Of a stretch of DNA of 64,000 nucleotides, positions 1-7,369 are shown piece after piece; position 1 is the first letter of the stretch, and the number at the start of each line of letters is the position of its first letter. The notes under the pieces are model-generated. The model was not told where the DNA came from. It did not search any database and saw nothing but the letters and a program-made list of their open reading frames with translations. The position numbers and the translations under genes are program-made. This stretch comes from Marispirochaeta sp964554875 (lineage in GTDB: Bacteria; Spirochaetota; Spirochaetia; JC444; Marispirochaetaceae). The stretch spans positions 1 to 64,000 of the forward strand of contig CAZKQJ010000028.1 of assembly GCA_964554875.1 (NCBI GenBank), written 5' to 3'.

Positions 1-107
1 CGTATGAAGGACAGAATGAAAATAGGGGCCGTTGGCTTCTAAAAATTTTTGCCGGGAGTCTGCAACGTAGCTCCGGTGAAAAACTGCAATTTCATTCCGG
101 TGTTGAC

Positions 108-372
108 AGCAGAAGCTTGCTTCTGTGTAGGTAATTGAGCTTAACCGCAGACAAGCGAAGTGTCGCAGGCACTCGCTTGTCTGCGGTGGAACCGCCGCCC
201 GATAAACAAAAAGCCGAAGGCGTTTTGTTTATCGTTTCGCCAATATGCGAAGTTAACCCGGCCCCTTGCGGGCTTGAGCAATTTCGGGAAAAGTATATCA
301 TACTTTTTTCGGAATTGGTCAAAGGGTTAATTTGGGTCGAAGCGAAGCGGAGCCGCATATTGGCTGTTAGGT
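108..372. other. attC-like site, left part truncated
   Basis: The site ends in core GTTAGGT at 366-372. It shares the structured repeat seen at 1188-1342 and 4892-5043, but its left end starts inside that repeat at about 108, and no inverse core is visible upstream. The right part repeats the pattern seen in the other sites: an AATATGCG segment near 240 pairs with CGCATATT just before the core. The first ~105 bases of the window show no gene or site I can name. Confidence 0.5.
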
Positions 373-496
373 GTAGTTTCTGTCTGGATTGTTTAAAGTT
401 TCAAAAAGTACAGGACGTACTTTTTGTTCGGTTGAAGAACGAAACAATGGACTTAAAGCATATATCATGATATATTACAAATGAGAGGTGATCATT

Positions 497-727
497 ATGA
501 ATACTGCAAAACTATTTATGAATGGAAGAAGCCAAGCTGTAAGACTTCCAAAAGACTGTCAATTTTCTGGTAGTGATGTCATTGTTCAAAAGCATGGTGA
601 TGCTGTAATCTTAATACCTCATGATAAAGCTTGGGAAACTTTTTTGCATGGTTTAAATTCCTTCAGTGATGATTTCATGCAAGATGGAAGAGATCAAGGA
701 ACTGATCAAGAAAGAGATTTTTCGTAA
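497..727 (+). CDS. vapB: VapB-type antitoxin
   Basis: A 76-residue protein of the AbrB/MazE swapped-hairpin type. The N-terminus has the family pattern of a short strand followed by NGRSQAVRLPK, and the acidic, flexible C-terminus would be the toxin-binding part. It should neutralise the neighbouring PIN toxin and repress the operon. ATG 497 is chosen because the GAGGTG ribosome site lies just upstream; an in-frame ATG at 488 overlaps that site. The stop overlaps the toxin start (TAATG), so the pair is translationally coupled. It is the only gene in the array reading rightwards, consistent with toxin-antitoxin cassettes carrying their own promoter. Confidence 0.85.
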   Translation: MNTAKLFMNGRSQAVRLPKDCQFSGSDVIVQKHGDAVILIPHDKAWETFLHGLNSFSDDFMQDGRDQGTDQERDFS

Positions 728-1125
728 TGTATCTACTTGATACAAATATTTGTATTTTTGCTATAAGAAAAAGATCTCAAAATGTAATTAAAAGGATCTC
801 TGAGAATTTTGATAAAGGTATTTATATTTCTTCTCTTACAATTGCAGAAATGGAAGCCGGAATTTCAAATAGTAAATTCGTAGAAAGTAACAGAATGGCT
901 CTGCTCGAATTCTTATCTATTTTTGACATTTTAGATTTTGAAGAAAAGGATGCTATTCCATATGGAAAATGGAAAGCATTTCTAAAACGAACAGGCCAAC
1001 AGATTAGTCCAATTGATATGCTTCTCGCAGGACAAGCTCTTTCAAATAATTTAATAATGGTAACAAATAATACTGGAGAATTCTCTAGAATAACAGATCT
1101 GACAATTGAAGATTGGACTCTATAA
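727..1125 (+). CDS. vapC: VapC-type PIN-domain ribonuclease toxin
   Basis: A 132-residue PIN-domain protein. Acidic metal-binding residues are visible at D5 (LLDTN), E41 (IAEMEAG) and D97 (PIDMLLA), with the typical late TNN..EF.R motif near residues 113-121. VapC toxins are Mg-dependent endoribonucleases, often cutting tRNA or rRNA, and are inhibited by VapB. The gene starts one base before the end of vapB. Length and motifs are complete, so the toxin is probably functional. Toxin-antitoxin cassettes are known stabilisers of integron arrays; that role is inferred here from position. Confidence 0.88.
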   Translation: MYLLDTNICIFAIRKRSQNVIKRISENFDKGIYISSLTIAEMEAGISNSKFVESNRMALLEFLSIFDILDFEEKDAIPYGKWKAFLKRTGQQISPIDMLLAGQALSNNLIMVTNNTGEFSRITDLTIEDWTL

Positions 1126-1180
1126 TCTTTGTGAGCCCAGGACGGGCGAACACAGAAAAATATGTAAAGACAGAAATTAC

Positions 1181-1414
1181 ACCTAACGGGCGGCGGTTAA
1201 GCGCAGTTGCCGAAGCAGAAGCTTGCTTCTGTGTAGGTAATTGAGCTTAACCGCAGATAAGCGAAGTGCCGCAGGCACTCGCTTGTCTGCGGTGGAACCG
1301 CCGCCTGATCAACAAAAAGCCGAAGGCGTTTTGTTGATCGTTCCGAGAATAGGCGAAGTTGGCCGCAGGCCAATTTGGGTGTAGCGCAGCGGAACTACCT
1401 ATTCTCTGTTAAGT
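1181..1414. other. attC-like recombination site
   Basis: The site runs from inverse core ACCTAAC (1181-1187) to core GTTAAGT (1408-1414). Inside are several inverted repeats: AAGCAGAAGCTTGCTTCT, a GATCAACAAAA/TTTTGTTGATC stem around 1307-1339, and GAGAATAGG pairing with CCTATTCTC just before the core. At 234 bp it is long for an attC, but strong self-folding is the property integrases recognise. The left ~155 bp are shared with 4892-5043 and mostly with 108-233. Confidence 0.65.
1188..1342. repeat. Structured repeat, three copies in the array
   Basis: Near-identical sequence occurs at about 108-233 (left-truncated), 1188-1342 and 4892-5043. It consists of nested hairpins. Between copies the last stem changes from GATAAACAAAA/TTTTGTTTATC to GATCAACAAAA/TTTTGTTGATC, so both strands changed together and pairing was kept. 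This supports selection for a folded single strand, as in attC sites. Confidence 0.7.
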
Positions 1415-1427
1415 GAAGTAGGTCAAT

Positions 1428-1748
1428 TTATTGGGCGACCCATGCATAGAATGACAAAGAGGACCAACCACCTGCAGGTGTCGCAGGTCTTGCGGGTCTG
1501 GCAGGACGCGCTGGTCTAGCAGGTCTTGCCATACCTGAAATTCTTTCTTTCGGATTCCAACAAACAGGTTTCCCATTTGTGTCTAAACATAATAGTCCTT
1601 TTACTGGCCCCATCCAATTTCCTGAATCGGAGGACCACGCATGTCCATGTGAAATATATGCTACCCAATCCATGTTTGTGTTCCATATGTGTCGGTTTGG
1701 TTCAATCCACGCTACTAAATCACAATCTTTATCAAATAACGGAAACAT
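1428..1748 (-). CDS. 4-fold beta-flower-like domain protein with PAR repeat
   Basis: A 106-residue protein. The first ~70 residues (start MFPLFDKDCDLVAWI, then WVAYI, GNWMGP, GKPVCWNP) resemble the small tryptophan-rich 4-fold beta-flower domain; I recognise this by pattern only. Residues ~74-90 are a low-complexity Pro-Ala-Arg tract encoded by a degenerate 9-bp tandem repeat. ATG 1748 follows a good AGGAGG site. The gene fills the second cassette on the minus strand. Function unknown; small proteins of this kind are frequent in cassette arrays. Confidence 0.6.
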   Translation of the reverse strand: MFPLFDKDCDLVAWIEPNRHIWNTNMDWVAYISHGHAWSSDSGNWMGPVKGLLCLDTNGKPVCWNPKERISGMARPARPARPARPARPATPAGGWSSLSFYAWVAQ

Positions 1749-1789
1749 AAAATATTCCTCCTTAACCAGTTAATAAATTGACCTATTTC

Positions 1790-1961
1790 ACTTAACGTCC
1801 TGCGGTAAAACGACGTTTTACTTTACAAACTCCAAAACACTATTATCCATATTGTTAATCTTGAAAACTTTAAAACAGTAATTGCCTGAATTGAATTAAA
1901 GTAAAATGTGGCGAAGCCCAAGCGAGGTACTCCGAGTGCAGTGTTTGAACCGCTGTTATGC
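1790..1961. other. attC-like recombination site
   Basis: Inverse core ACTTAAC (1790-1796) to core GTTATGC (1955-1961). Near the left end GTTTTACTTTA pairs with TAAAGTAAAAT near the right half, leaving a long internal loop. The core deviates at one position from GTTRRRY, but its partner GCATAAC at 3408 carries the matching change. Confidence 0.65.
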
Positions 1962-2032
1962 TCCAGTACCAGCCGCTTCTTGTCCAGCCCGATAGGGCGG
2001 AGCCAAGGGCTGGACTTATTATTTAAAAATCC

Positions 2033-2449
2033 TTATTTTTCAACTAAAGGAAAGTATTTATTTTCCACACCACAACTCAAGCAAACATTACTATGAACAC
2101 ATAATAACTTTCCACAAGCAAGACACGTCCATTTTTTTGTTTCTTTTTCAATAAAAACACTTATTCCATTATCAATGATTGATTTCATGTTTTCTATTGG
2201 ACTTTCTCCATATTTTTCTATATATCTCTTATTAAGGTCTCTTATTCTCTGGCAAGGGTATTTAGTACACTCTGAGCATAACAGCTTATCATTTCCTTTT
2301 TTCTCAAGACAACTTTTTATACTGCAAACTGTACAATGATAAGGTTTATTCCCAGAATAATTACATCCTACGCATTTATTTTTTTCTCTCTGAAAACCTT
2401 TACATAAATCACATATTACTCCGCATGGAGCAATGCTTAGATTATTCAT
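2033..2449 (-). CDS. DUF3795-type cysteine-rich protein
   Basis: A 138-residue protein starting NLSIAPCGVICDLC, the hallmark of DUF3795 proteins, which bind metal through conserved cysteines. More CxxC pairs follow (CVGCNYSG, CTVC, CSEC, CLACG, CLSCG), so it probably binds zinc or iron-sulfur clusters. Function is unknown for the family. It lies in the third cassette, downstream of the broken methyltransferase on the same strand, and uses AT-rich codons unlike the chromosome to the right. Confidence 0.7.
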   Translation of the reverse strand: MNNLSIAPCGVICDLCKGFQREKNKCVGCNYSGNKPYHCTVCSIKSCLEKKGNDKLLCSECTKYPCQRIRDLNKRYIEKYGESPIENMKSIIDNGISVFIEKETKKWTCLACGKLLCVHSNVCLSCGVENKYFPLVEK

Positions 2450-2541
2450 ACTTAATCTCTTCTTTAATTTCTTTTAATCTTTTAAATAAACTCAATGCCA
2501 AGAGCTTTTTGGTAAATCTAATGTCTATATTTAGTAAATCT

Positions 2542-3292
2542 CTATTTTTTCCTGCCAACAAAAACAGTAAGCGGATAATCTCCTTCTCCAATAATATTTT
2601 TTTCATAAATATCATTTAAAATGCATTTTCCATTGTAAATCCAGTTTTAATAAATATCTTTTCCCACGTCTTTTCCGGAAAAAGACCAAGTATGTGTCTT
2701 TCGGATTGAATACGTAATTCATTTTTTTCTCTAATCAAATACATCAGTGTCGCTTCATACGTATTAGGTACAAACGGATTTATATAATTATTTTCCAACA
2801 GAGTAATATGTATCCCATTTTTTTCTCCAGTATATACAAAATTATTATTTTGAAATACTTCTTCAGGTTTTGCTACTATCAATAAAACTCCATCGGTTTT
2901 TAAATGTATATAAGCAGTTTCAATAGCCTGCTGTAAATCTTTTTCACTTACCATATAGTCTATACTGTCAGGAATTGCTACAGCATCATATTCTTTATTC
3001 AATCTTACTGTTCGCATATCACCTTCCATATATTCAATATCAGGATGTAATTTTTTTGCTTTCTCAAGAATTCCGAGGCTAAGATCAACTCCTGTAACCG
3101 AAAAATATTTTTTAAAGATTGTATCGTGTCCACCTGCACCGCTGCCAAAATGTAAAAGTGTTTTAGGTTTTTCAATGGCGTTTTTATTAATCAAGTTTAT
3201 ATAAAACATTACTCTTCTTCATAATCATCAGGATTTACAAACCAATCTTCTGTCCAGCATAGATCATTATAAGCTTTCCATGTTGAGGCCAT
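2542..3292 (-). pseudogene. SAM-dependent methyltransferase, two frameshifts
   Basis: The longest open stretch (2616-3209) has a class I methyltransferase core with GSGAGGHD (SAM-binding glycine loop), GVDLS and the GDMR motif. Two more pieces belong to it. Upstream, ATG 3292 after an AAAAGGAGAA site opens a 27-codon stretch beginning MASTWKAYND and ending in NPDDYEEE; losing one base at about 3211 (GAGTAATG) throws it out of frame. Downstream of the apparent stop at 2616, another frame gives NDIYEKNIIGEGDYPL and VFVGRKK, a normal C-terminus for this family, ending at 2542. The joined length of ~250 residues is right for the family. Two single-base losses indicate decay; sequencing error or coupled translation at TAATG cannot be excluded. 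Confidence 0.75.
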
Positions 3293-3407
3293 TTAATTCT
3301 CCTTTTCTATTTTATAAAAGTATTCAGTTTTGGATAAAAATAATTTTCTGCATATCTTCGCCCGTCGGCCAGGGGCCCGGGCGGCGTCCTCTTGCGGCTG
3401 GTATTGA

Positions 3408-3613
3408 GCATAACGGCCCGCTGTTATGCGAAGTTTGCCGCTCGCGTAGCGACTGGCGAAGATTTTGCGAATCTTCACAAAATCATCCGCTTACTGTAAT
3501 TCATCTTACCACAGCCCTAGCCTCTCGCAAAATCTATGACAGAGGCAAATTTGGGCGAAGCCCCGGAGGCGGCAACGCAAGTTGACGCCGGAGCGCATCA
3601 ACAGCTGTTAGGC
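3408..3613. other. attC-like recombination site
   Basis: Inverse core GCATAAC (3408-3414) to core GTTAGGC (3607-3613). A second GTTATGC lies only 9 bp inside (3423-3429), making a short palindrome at the left end. ATGCG near the left pairs with CGCAT at 3594-3598. The region 3293-3407 between the methyltransferase start and this site shows no gene. Confidence 0.6.
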
Positions 3614-4495
3614 GCCGCTCGTACTCTCCGATTCGAGAATGATCATCTCTTCACAGAATTCACTGTATGGCCTTAGTTTTGAGTAGTTCCGATCAAACCG
3701 AAGATTTGGATTGATTTGCTTCACGAGGGCATCTGTTGACTGCTCATTGTATGCCCTGCACATAATCCTTGTATCGAGACCCAAGATTTTGCAGGCCTCA
3801 AGCGTCGGACAAAAATTCTGGGAGTGAAAGACAACTTTTCGGTTGTTCCGTTCTACGATTGGTGCCTCCTCTTCGCCAATTCCAAAGCGATGAAGCAAAA
3901 GCTGATAAGCCGATTCAACAGGGTTACTTGTGAGAAAATCAAACTGGCCTTTATTATCCTTGAACCACTTTGTTCGTTTTCTTGTAGATTCAGAATTGAA
4001 GCGTTCTAGATCTTTGGAGGAGTGTGTTCTCAGTCGTTTGATTTCTTTTCGGACATCTTGATCGTAGAGAAGCCGACACTGTTCCTTCAGCAAGTCTCGA
4101 ATGACTTGTATCTCCGTTCCTGAACGTCTGAAAATCTCTTCGGACTGAATATCTATTCGTTTCCTCCCCTGCTTCATGGCTTCTTGGATTGAGTAACCGA
4201 AAGCAACTTCCCGAATACCGGACCACACAATCGCAGTTGCACACATTGGACAGGGTTCATGGGTTGAGAAGAGAAGACAGCCTGAAAGGTTCTTACCAAC
4301 TATTTTTGAAGCGATTTTTATTGCATTGATTTCGGCGTGAGAAGTCGAATCGTTTTCACTTTCTTCAAGATCATGAGCACGAGCAATTACTTCATCGTTG
4401 GCAACGATAACAGCACCGAAGCCATGATTGCCTTCGCGAAGACTGAGTTTGGCTTCTTCAATCGCGATTTGCATGTAATGATCTTGCTTATTCAT
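3608..4495 (-). CDS. Cytidine/deoxycytidylate deaminase-fold protein with extra C-terminal domain
   Basis: A 295-residue protein. Residues 1-~110 carry a complete zinc deaminase site: HAE at 53-55 (catalytic glutamate 55) and PCPMC at 81-85. The fold resembles guanine or tRNA-adenosine deaminases as much as cytidine deaminases, so the substrate is open. Residues ~150-295 form a second domain I do not recognise, with NFCPTLEACKILGLDTR and a final RPYSEFCEEM segment. ATG 4495 is chosen because an upstream in-frame ATG (4564) would lie in the attC site. The TAA stop is built from the core GTTAGGC at 3607, so the gene reads into its recombination site as a leftward cassette should. It fills the fourth cassette. 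Confidence 0.75.
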   Translation of the reverse strand: MNKQDHYMQIAIEEAKLSLREGNHGFGAVIVANDEVIARAHDLEESENDSTSHAEINAIKIASKIVGKNLSGCLLFSTHEPCPMCATAIVWSGIREVAFGYSIQEAMKQGRKRIDIQSEEIFRRSGTEIQVIRDLLKEQCRLLYDQDVRKEIKRLRTHSSKDLERFNSESTRKRTKWFKDNKGQFDFLTSNPVESAYQLLLHRFGIGEEEAPIVERNNRKVVFHSQNFCPTLEACKILGLDTRIMCRAYNEQSTDALVKQINPNLRFDRNYSKLRPYSEFCEEMIILESESTSGA

Positions 4496-4513
4496 CTTGG
4501 ATTTTCGAGTGAC

Positions 4514-4685
4514 GCCTAACGTCCCGCGGGTATGCGACGTTTTGCGTCCCGCCAGGGTTGGCATGTGTTTTTGCTATTAAGTCCTTAACCTTTCTTCTGA
4601 TTCTACCACAGGCAAAAACCATGACAAAGCAAAATGTGCCGAAGGCCAAGGAGCAAAGCGACGCAGCGCATAGCCGCTGTTAAGC
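4514..4685. other. attC-like recombination site
   Basis: Inverse core GCCTAAC (4514-4520) to core GTTAAGC (4679-4685). TGCGACGTTTTGC on the left pairs imperfectly with GCAAAGCGACGCA on the right, leaving a loop of ~100 bases. The sequence differs from the site at 1181, as expected for attC sites, which conserve structure more than sequence. Confidence 0.65.
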
Positions 4686-4884
4686 GTAGAAATTAGTGAT
4701 TTCTTCTAAGTTCACCACCCTTTCCGAAGAATCTGGCAGCGGGTAACGACACGTGAACTTTTCTTTATAAAAGAGCGAGTTTAACGCATTGCGCATGAAA
4801 GACGGCCTCACCTCGATGTGTTCAAACTTTCCACAATGACACCTTATACAAAAAGTGCGTCGGTGAACTCCGGCTAATTTCGTC
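4686..4884. other. Cassette without an open reading frame
   Basis: The ~200 bp between core GTTAAGC and inverse core GCTTAAC contain no plausible coding frame on either strand and no clear RNA gene. They do contain one copy of a 15-bp direct repeat (TAACGCATTGCGCAT at 4782-4796) that recurs at the recombinase stop codon. If the array reads leftwards this is the cassette nearest the recombinase; it could carry a promoter or small RNA, but I see no convincing -35/-10 pair. Confidence 0.55.
4782..4796 (+). repeat. 15-bp direct repeat, copy 1
   Basis: TAACGCATTGCGCAT, identical to 5931-5945. The two copies bracket the truncated attC-like repeat and the recombinase gene, 1.15 kb apart. Confidence 0.7.
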
Positions 4885-5043
4885 GCTTAACGGGCGGCGG
4901 TTAAGCGCAGTTGCCGAAGCAGAAGCTTGCTTCTGTGTAGGTAATTGAGCTTAACCGCAGATAAGCGAAGTGCCGCAGGCACTCGCTTGTCTGCGGTGGA
5001 ACCGCCGCCCGATAAACAAAAAGCCGAAGGCGTTTTGTTTATC
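4885..5043. other. Half attC-like site or attI beside the recombinase
   Basis: Inverse core GCTTAAC (4885-4891) is followed by the full left half of the structured repeat (4892-5043), nearly identical to that after 1187. At 5044 similarity stops abruptly, and no right half or core follows before the recombinase at 5118. It is either an attC cut by insertion of the recombinase segment or the attI site of the array. Confidence 0.55.
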
Positions 5044-5117
5044 TTCCCTTATCCGCATTATACAATAAATTCCTCTTTCTCAGAAGCAAAACCCTTACTC
5101 CTGCGGTTATAACAGGT

Positions 5118-5933
5118 ATGGATAGTACATTTCGTGACTCTATATTACATAACCTGCGGGAACACCTGCTTATGCGCAATTACTCTCCCCGCACAATCAA
5201 GGCGTATACCCGCTATTGCTCCGAATTCTGCGCTTTCTGCCTGCATAATCCGTCCCTGACGCGGGAGCAGAAGATTATCCGCTTTCTCAATACATACCCT
5301 GATCCCGCAACGAAGGCCGTCGCCCGTTCGGCCCTTAAGTACCTGTATGCTAACATCCTTACGCTTCCGGCACCTGTTCTGCTGACCAGGACCCGAAAAC
5401 CCCGGAAACTGCCGACTGTTTTAAACCGGGACCAGGTATCCGCAATCTTAAATACAATTCCAAATCCGAAACACCGTGCCATGATCGCCATGATGTACGG
5501 TTCGGGACTGAGGGTCAGCGAGGTTGTCAGCCTTAGGGTGGGAGATGTACATCTTTCCAGAAACCGTGTCCATATCCGTCAATCCAAGAACCTCAAAGAC
5601 CGCATTACGGTTCTATCGCCCCTGTTGACGGATTATCTGAATCTGATAACGGGAAACCGGCAGGCAAAAGAGTTTCTCTTTCTCACCCAGAGCGGTAACA
5701 AATATTCAGTCAGAACCCTTCAGACAATCTTTAAGCGGGCTCTTTCCAGTTCCGGAATTCCCCTCGAGGCGTCCTGCCACACTCTGCGCCATTCCTTTGC
5801 TACAAGCCTGTTGGAAAACGGAGTGGATATACGCATTATCCAGGCCCAGTTGGGGCACTCAAATATCAAAACGACCATGCTGTATACACAGATTACCAGC
5901 GTAATGGAAGACTCCCTGCATTCGCCGCTATAA
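5118..5933 (+). CDS. Tyrosine recombinase (Xer/integron-integrase-like)
   Basis: A 271-residue tyrosine recombinase. An N-terminal SAM-like core-binding domain spans ~10-85 (RNYSPRTIKAYTRY) and the catalytic domain ~100-265. Catalytic residues are visible: R132 (SGLRVSE), K157 or K160, H221 and R224 (HTLRHSFA), H247 (LGHSN), Y256 (TMLYTQ). Only ~58 residues separate KDR from HTLRH, against about 100 in IntI1, so the extra helix that lets integron integrases handle folded attC sites is missing. By sequence it is closer to XerC/D-type enzymes. It lies at the array end and points away from most cassette genes, as an integrase would. The start at ATG 5118 has only a weak ribosome site (AACAGGT). 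Confidence 0.85.
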   Translation: MDSTFRDSILHNLREHLLMRNYSPRTIKAYTRYCSEFCAFCLHNPSLTREQKIIRFLNTYPDPATKAVARSALKYLYANILTLPAPVLLTRTRKPRKLPTVLNRDQVSAILNTIPNPKHRAMIAMMYGSGLRVSEVVSLRVGDVHLSRNRVHIRQSKNLKDRITVLSPLLTDYLNLITGNRQAKEFLFLTQSGNKYSVRTLQTIFKRALSSSGIPLEASCHTLRHSFATSLLENGVDIRIIQAQLGHSNIKTTMLYTQITSVMEDSLHSPL

Positions 5934-5945
5934 CGCATTGCGCAT
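5931..5945 (+). repeat. 15-bp direct repeat, copy 2
   Basis: TAACGCATTGCGCAT begins at the recombinase TAA stop codon and matches 4782-4796 exactly. The placement suggests an att-type duplication around the recombinase segment. Confidence 0.7.
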
Positions 5946-6520
5946 AAGCTTCTTCTACCGCAGGTTTTCTGAATTTCGCATAAACACCGGTTTTCTTTAT
6001 GCCTTTCAAGTCCTTTTCGTAGTGCTTCAGGCGAAAACATTGTTTATGACGGTCTTTTTCCGTTACAATCCCCGGTGTATGACCGGATACATCTGGCAGG
6101 TTGATAAAACACCGAACTCACGCTTTCCTTTCCGGATTTCTATCCTGGAAGATTTACGTACGGTCCTCGCGCTGCGCACCCGGGACAAGTGGCCGGGACA
6201 GAAAGGAAACAACTTTTCTATTCGGGAATCCGGTGTTCCCGACGACGAGCATCTGGTGCAGATCGAATCTGTCCCCATAGCCTTTCTGCGCCCTGCATTC
6301 CGGGGTTCAGCGTATTTTTGCAGGTAAGCGCAAGCTCGTAAATGCCTGGACAAGCCGCTTTTTCGCCGCAGTACGCAGACGTATAGCCGATACCGGTCAG
6401 AATCCTGACGCGGCAGCACAGCGTCCGCCAACCTTTCTCAGCACTCCCGTCCGGCAGGACCTGGAAACCGATCCTAAACTCCTTCGCCGCATAGTGCAGC
6501 AGCTGAAGCGCGAGGGTTAG
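5938..6520 (+). pseudogene. Possible decayed coding region
   Basis: Two consecutive stretches look protein-like on the plus strand but in different frames: about 6079-6327 (containing RFPFRISILEDLRTVL and IRESGVPDDEHL) and about 6262-6520 (containing SRFFAAVRRRIADTG and DPKLLRRIVQQLKREG, ending TAG). Neither has a convincing start, and I recognise no family. Overlapping reversed frames on the minus strand look less protein-like. The best reading is one gene broken by a frameshift near 6300. The stretch 6521-6726 shows nothing further. Confidence 0.35.
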
Positions 6521-6726
6521 CTCCATAGCTCCGGAAAGGCGAGCGGAACACAATGGTTTTACACTAACTGATGTCGGACAACCTCAAGCGACAGCGCATG
6601 CAGACTGTTCAATTTAATCGCCCCGCAGACCGGATTATCTAAGAGCTTCCTTATACAGGATAGCTCTTGAAATCGCAGTTTTTCCATGGTAAACTACGTT
6701 CATCTATTGAACGAGGTTCAAATTTA

Positions 6727-7329
6727 ATGGCTGCACACACAACCAGGCAGAAAAACCGTGAAGCGCGGATACGTAACATGTTCATTGATGCAGCTAAACA
6801 GCACGTCGCAGCCGGTGGACTGGAATCCCTGAATGTGAAGACCATCGCCGAACTGGCCGGCTACTCGCCGGGAACTCTCTACAACTACTTTAATGACTTT
6901 CAGGATCTACTAGTGCAATGCGGGCTCAGCTATCTGGATGATTGCGCCCGAATCGTGGAAAACGTGCGAAAAGAGAATATTTCACCGATCGACAGGGTAA
7001 TAAAGCCAGCGATGGCCTATTTCGCCTACTTTCTTGATCGACCGGCTATTTTCCGCCTGCTTTTTCTGGAAGATCTGGGAGAAAGGGTGAACTCAAATCT
7101 GTCATCACCGGAAACAATTCCGGACATAATCAGACGCGCCAGAGAAAGTGTAGAAGAATGCGCTTCAGCCGGGATAATTGCCCCTGAGGAGATTGAGCTT
7201 GTCCTCGGGCTTGTGGACAATACAATCCACGGCAACCTTTTCTTTTATATGAATAAACGTCTTCCCCTGTCCCCGCAGGAGCTGATAATAAAAACGGAAC
7301 TCGAGCTTGGTTATCTGTTCTATAAATGA
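6727..7329 (+). CDS. TetR-family transcriptional regulator
   Basis: A 200-residue regulator. Residues ~8-55 form the TetR helix-turn-helix (IAELAGYSPGTLYNYFNDF is typical), followed by an all-helical ligand-binding domain. ATG 6727 is preferred over an in-frame ATG at 6667 because it follows GAGG at good distance and gives the normal family length. It lies 40 bp upstream of a small beta-barrel gene on the same strand and may share its transcript. The effector and targets cannot be told from sequence. Confidence 0.85.
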   Translation: MAAHTTRQKNREARIRNMFIDAAKQHVAAGGLESLNVKTIAELAGYSPGTLYNYFNDFQDLLVQCGLSYLDDCARIVENVRKENISPIDRVIKPAMAYFAYFLDRPAIFRLLFLEDLGERVNSNLSSPETIPDIIRRARESVEECASAGIIAPEEIELVLGLVDNTIHGNLFFYMNKRLPLSPQELIIKTELELGYLFYK

Positions 7330-7369
7330 AATTACCGTTTCCATTTTTATCCATTTGGAGGAGAATACA

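Larger units (their letters stand above)
1..5117. mobile_element. Integron-like gene cassette array
   Basis: Five consecutive segments are each bounded by a core on the left and its exact reverse complement on the right: GTTAGGT 366/ACCTAAC 1181, GTTAAGT 1408/ACTTAAC 1790, GTTATGC 1955/GCATAAC 3408, GTTAGGC 3607/GCCTAAC 4514, GTTAAGC 4679/GCTTAAC 4885. This is the signature of integron cassettes, where a cassette's own two ends pair in the attC site (known biology). Between cassettes lie 170-235 bp foldable sites. Four of the five genes or gene pairs that can be oriented read leftwards, away from the recombinase at 5118, as expected for an array starting at an attI near 4.9-5.1 kb; vapBC is reversed. 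The array probably continues beyond the left edge. AT-rich codon use in several cassettes differs from the rest of the window and suggests acquisition. Confidence 0.75.

Noticed and set aside
5118..5933. Canonical integron integrase intI
   Set aside because: The region between KDR and HTLRH is about 40 residues too short to hold the IntI-specific insert.
1..6600. Insertion sequence or prophage
   Set aside because: No transposase, terminal repeats of an IS, or phage structural genes are visible.
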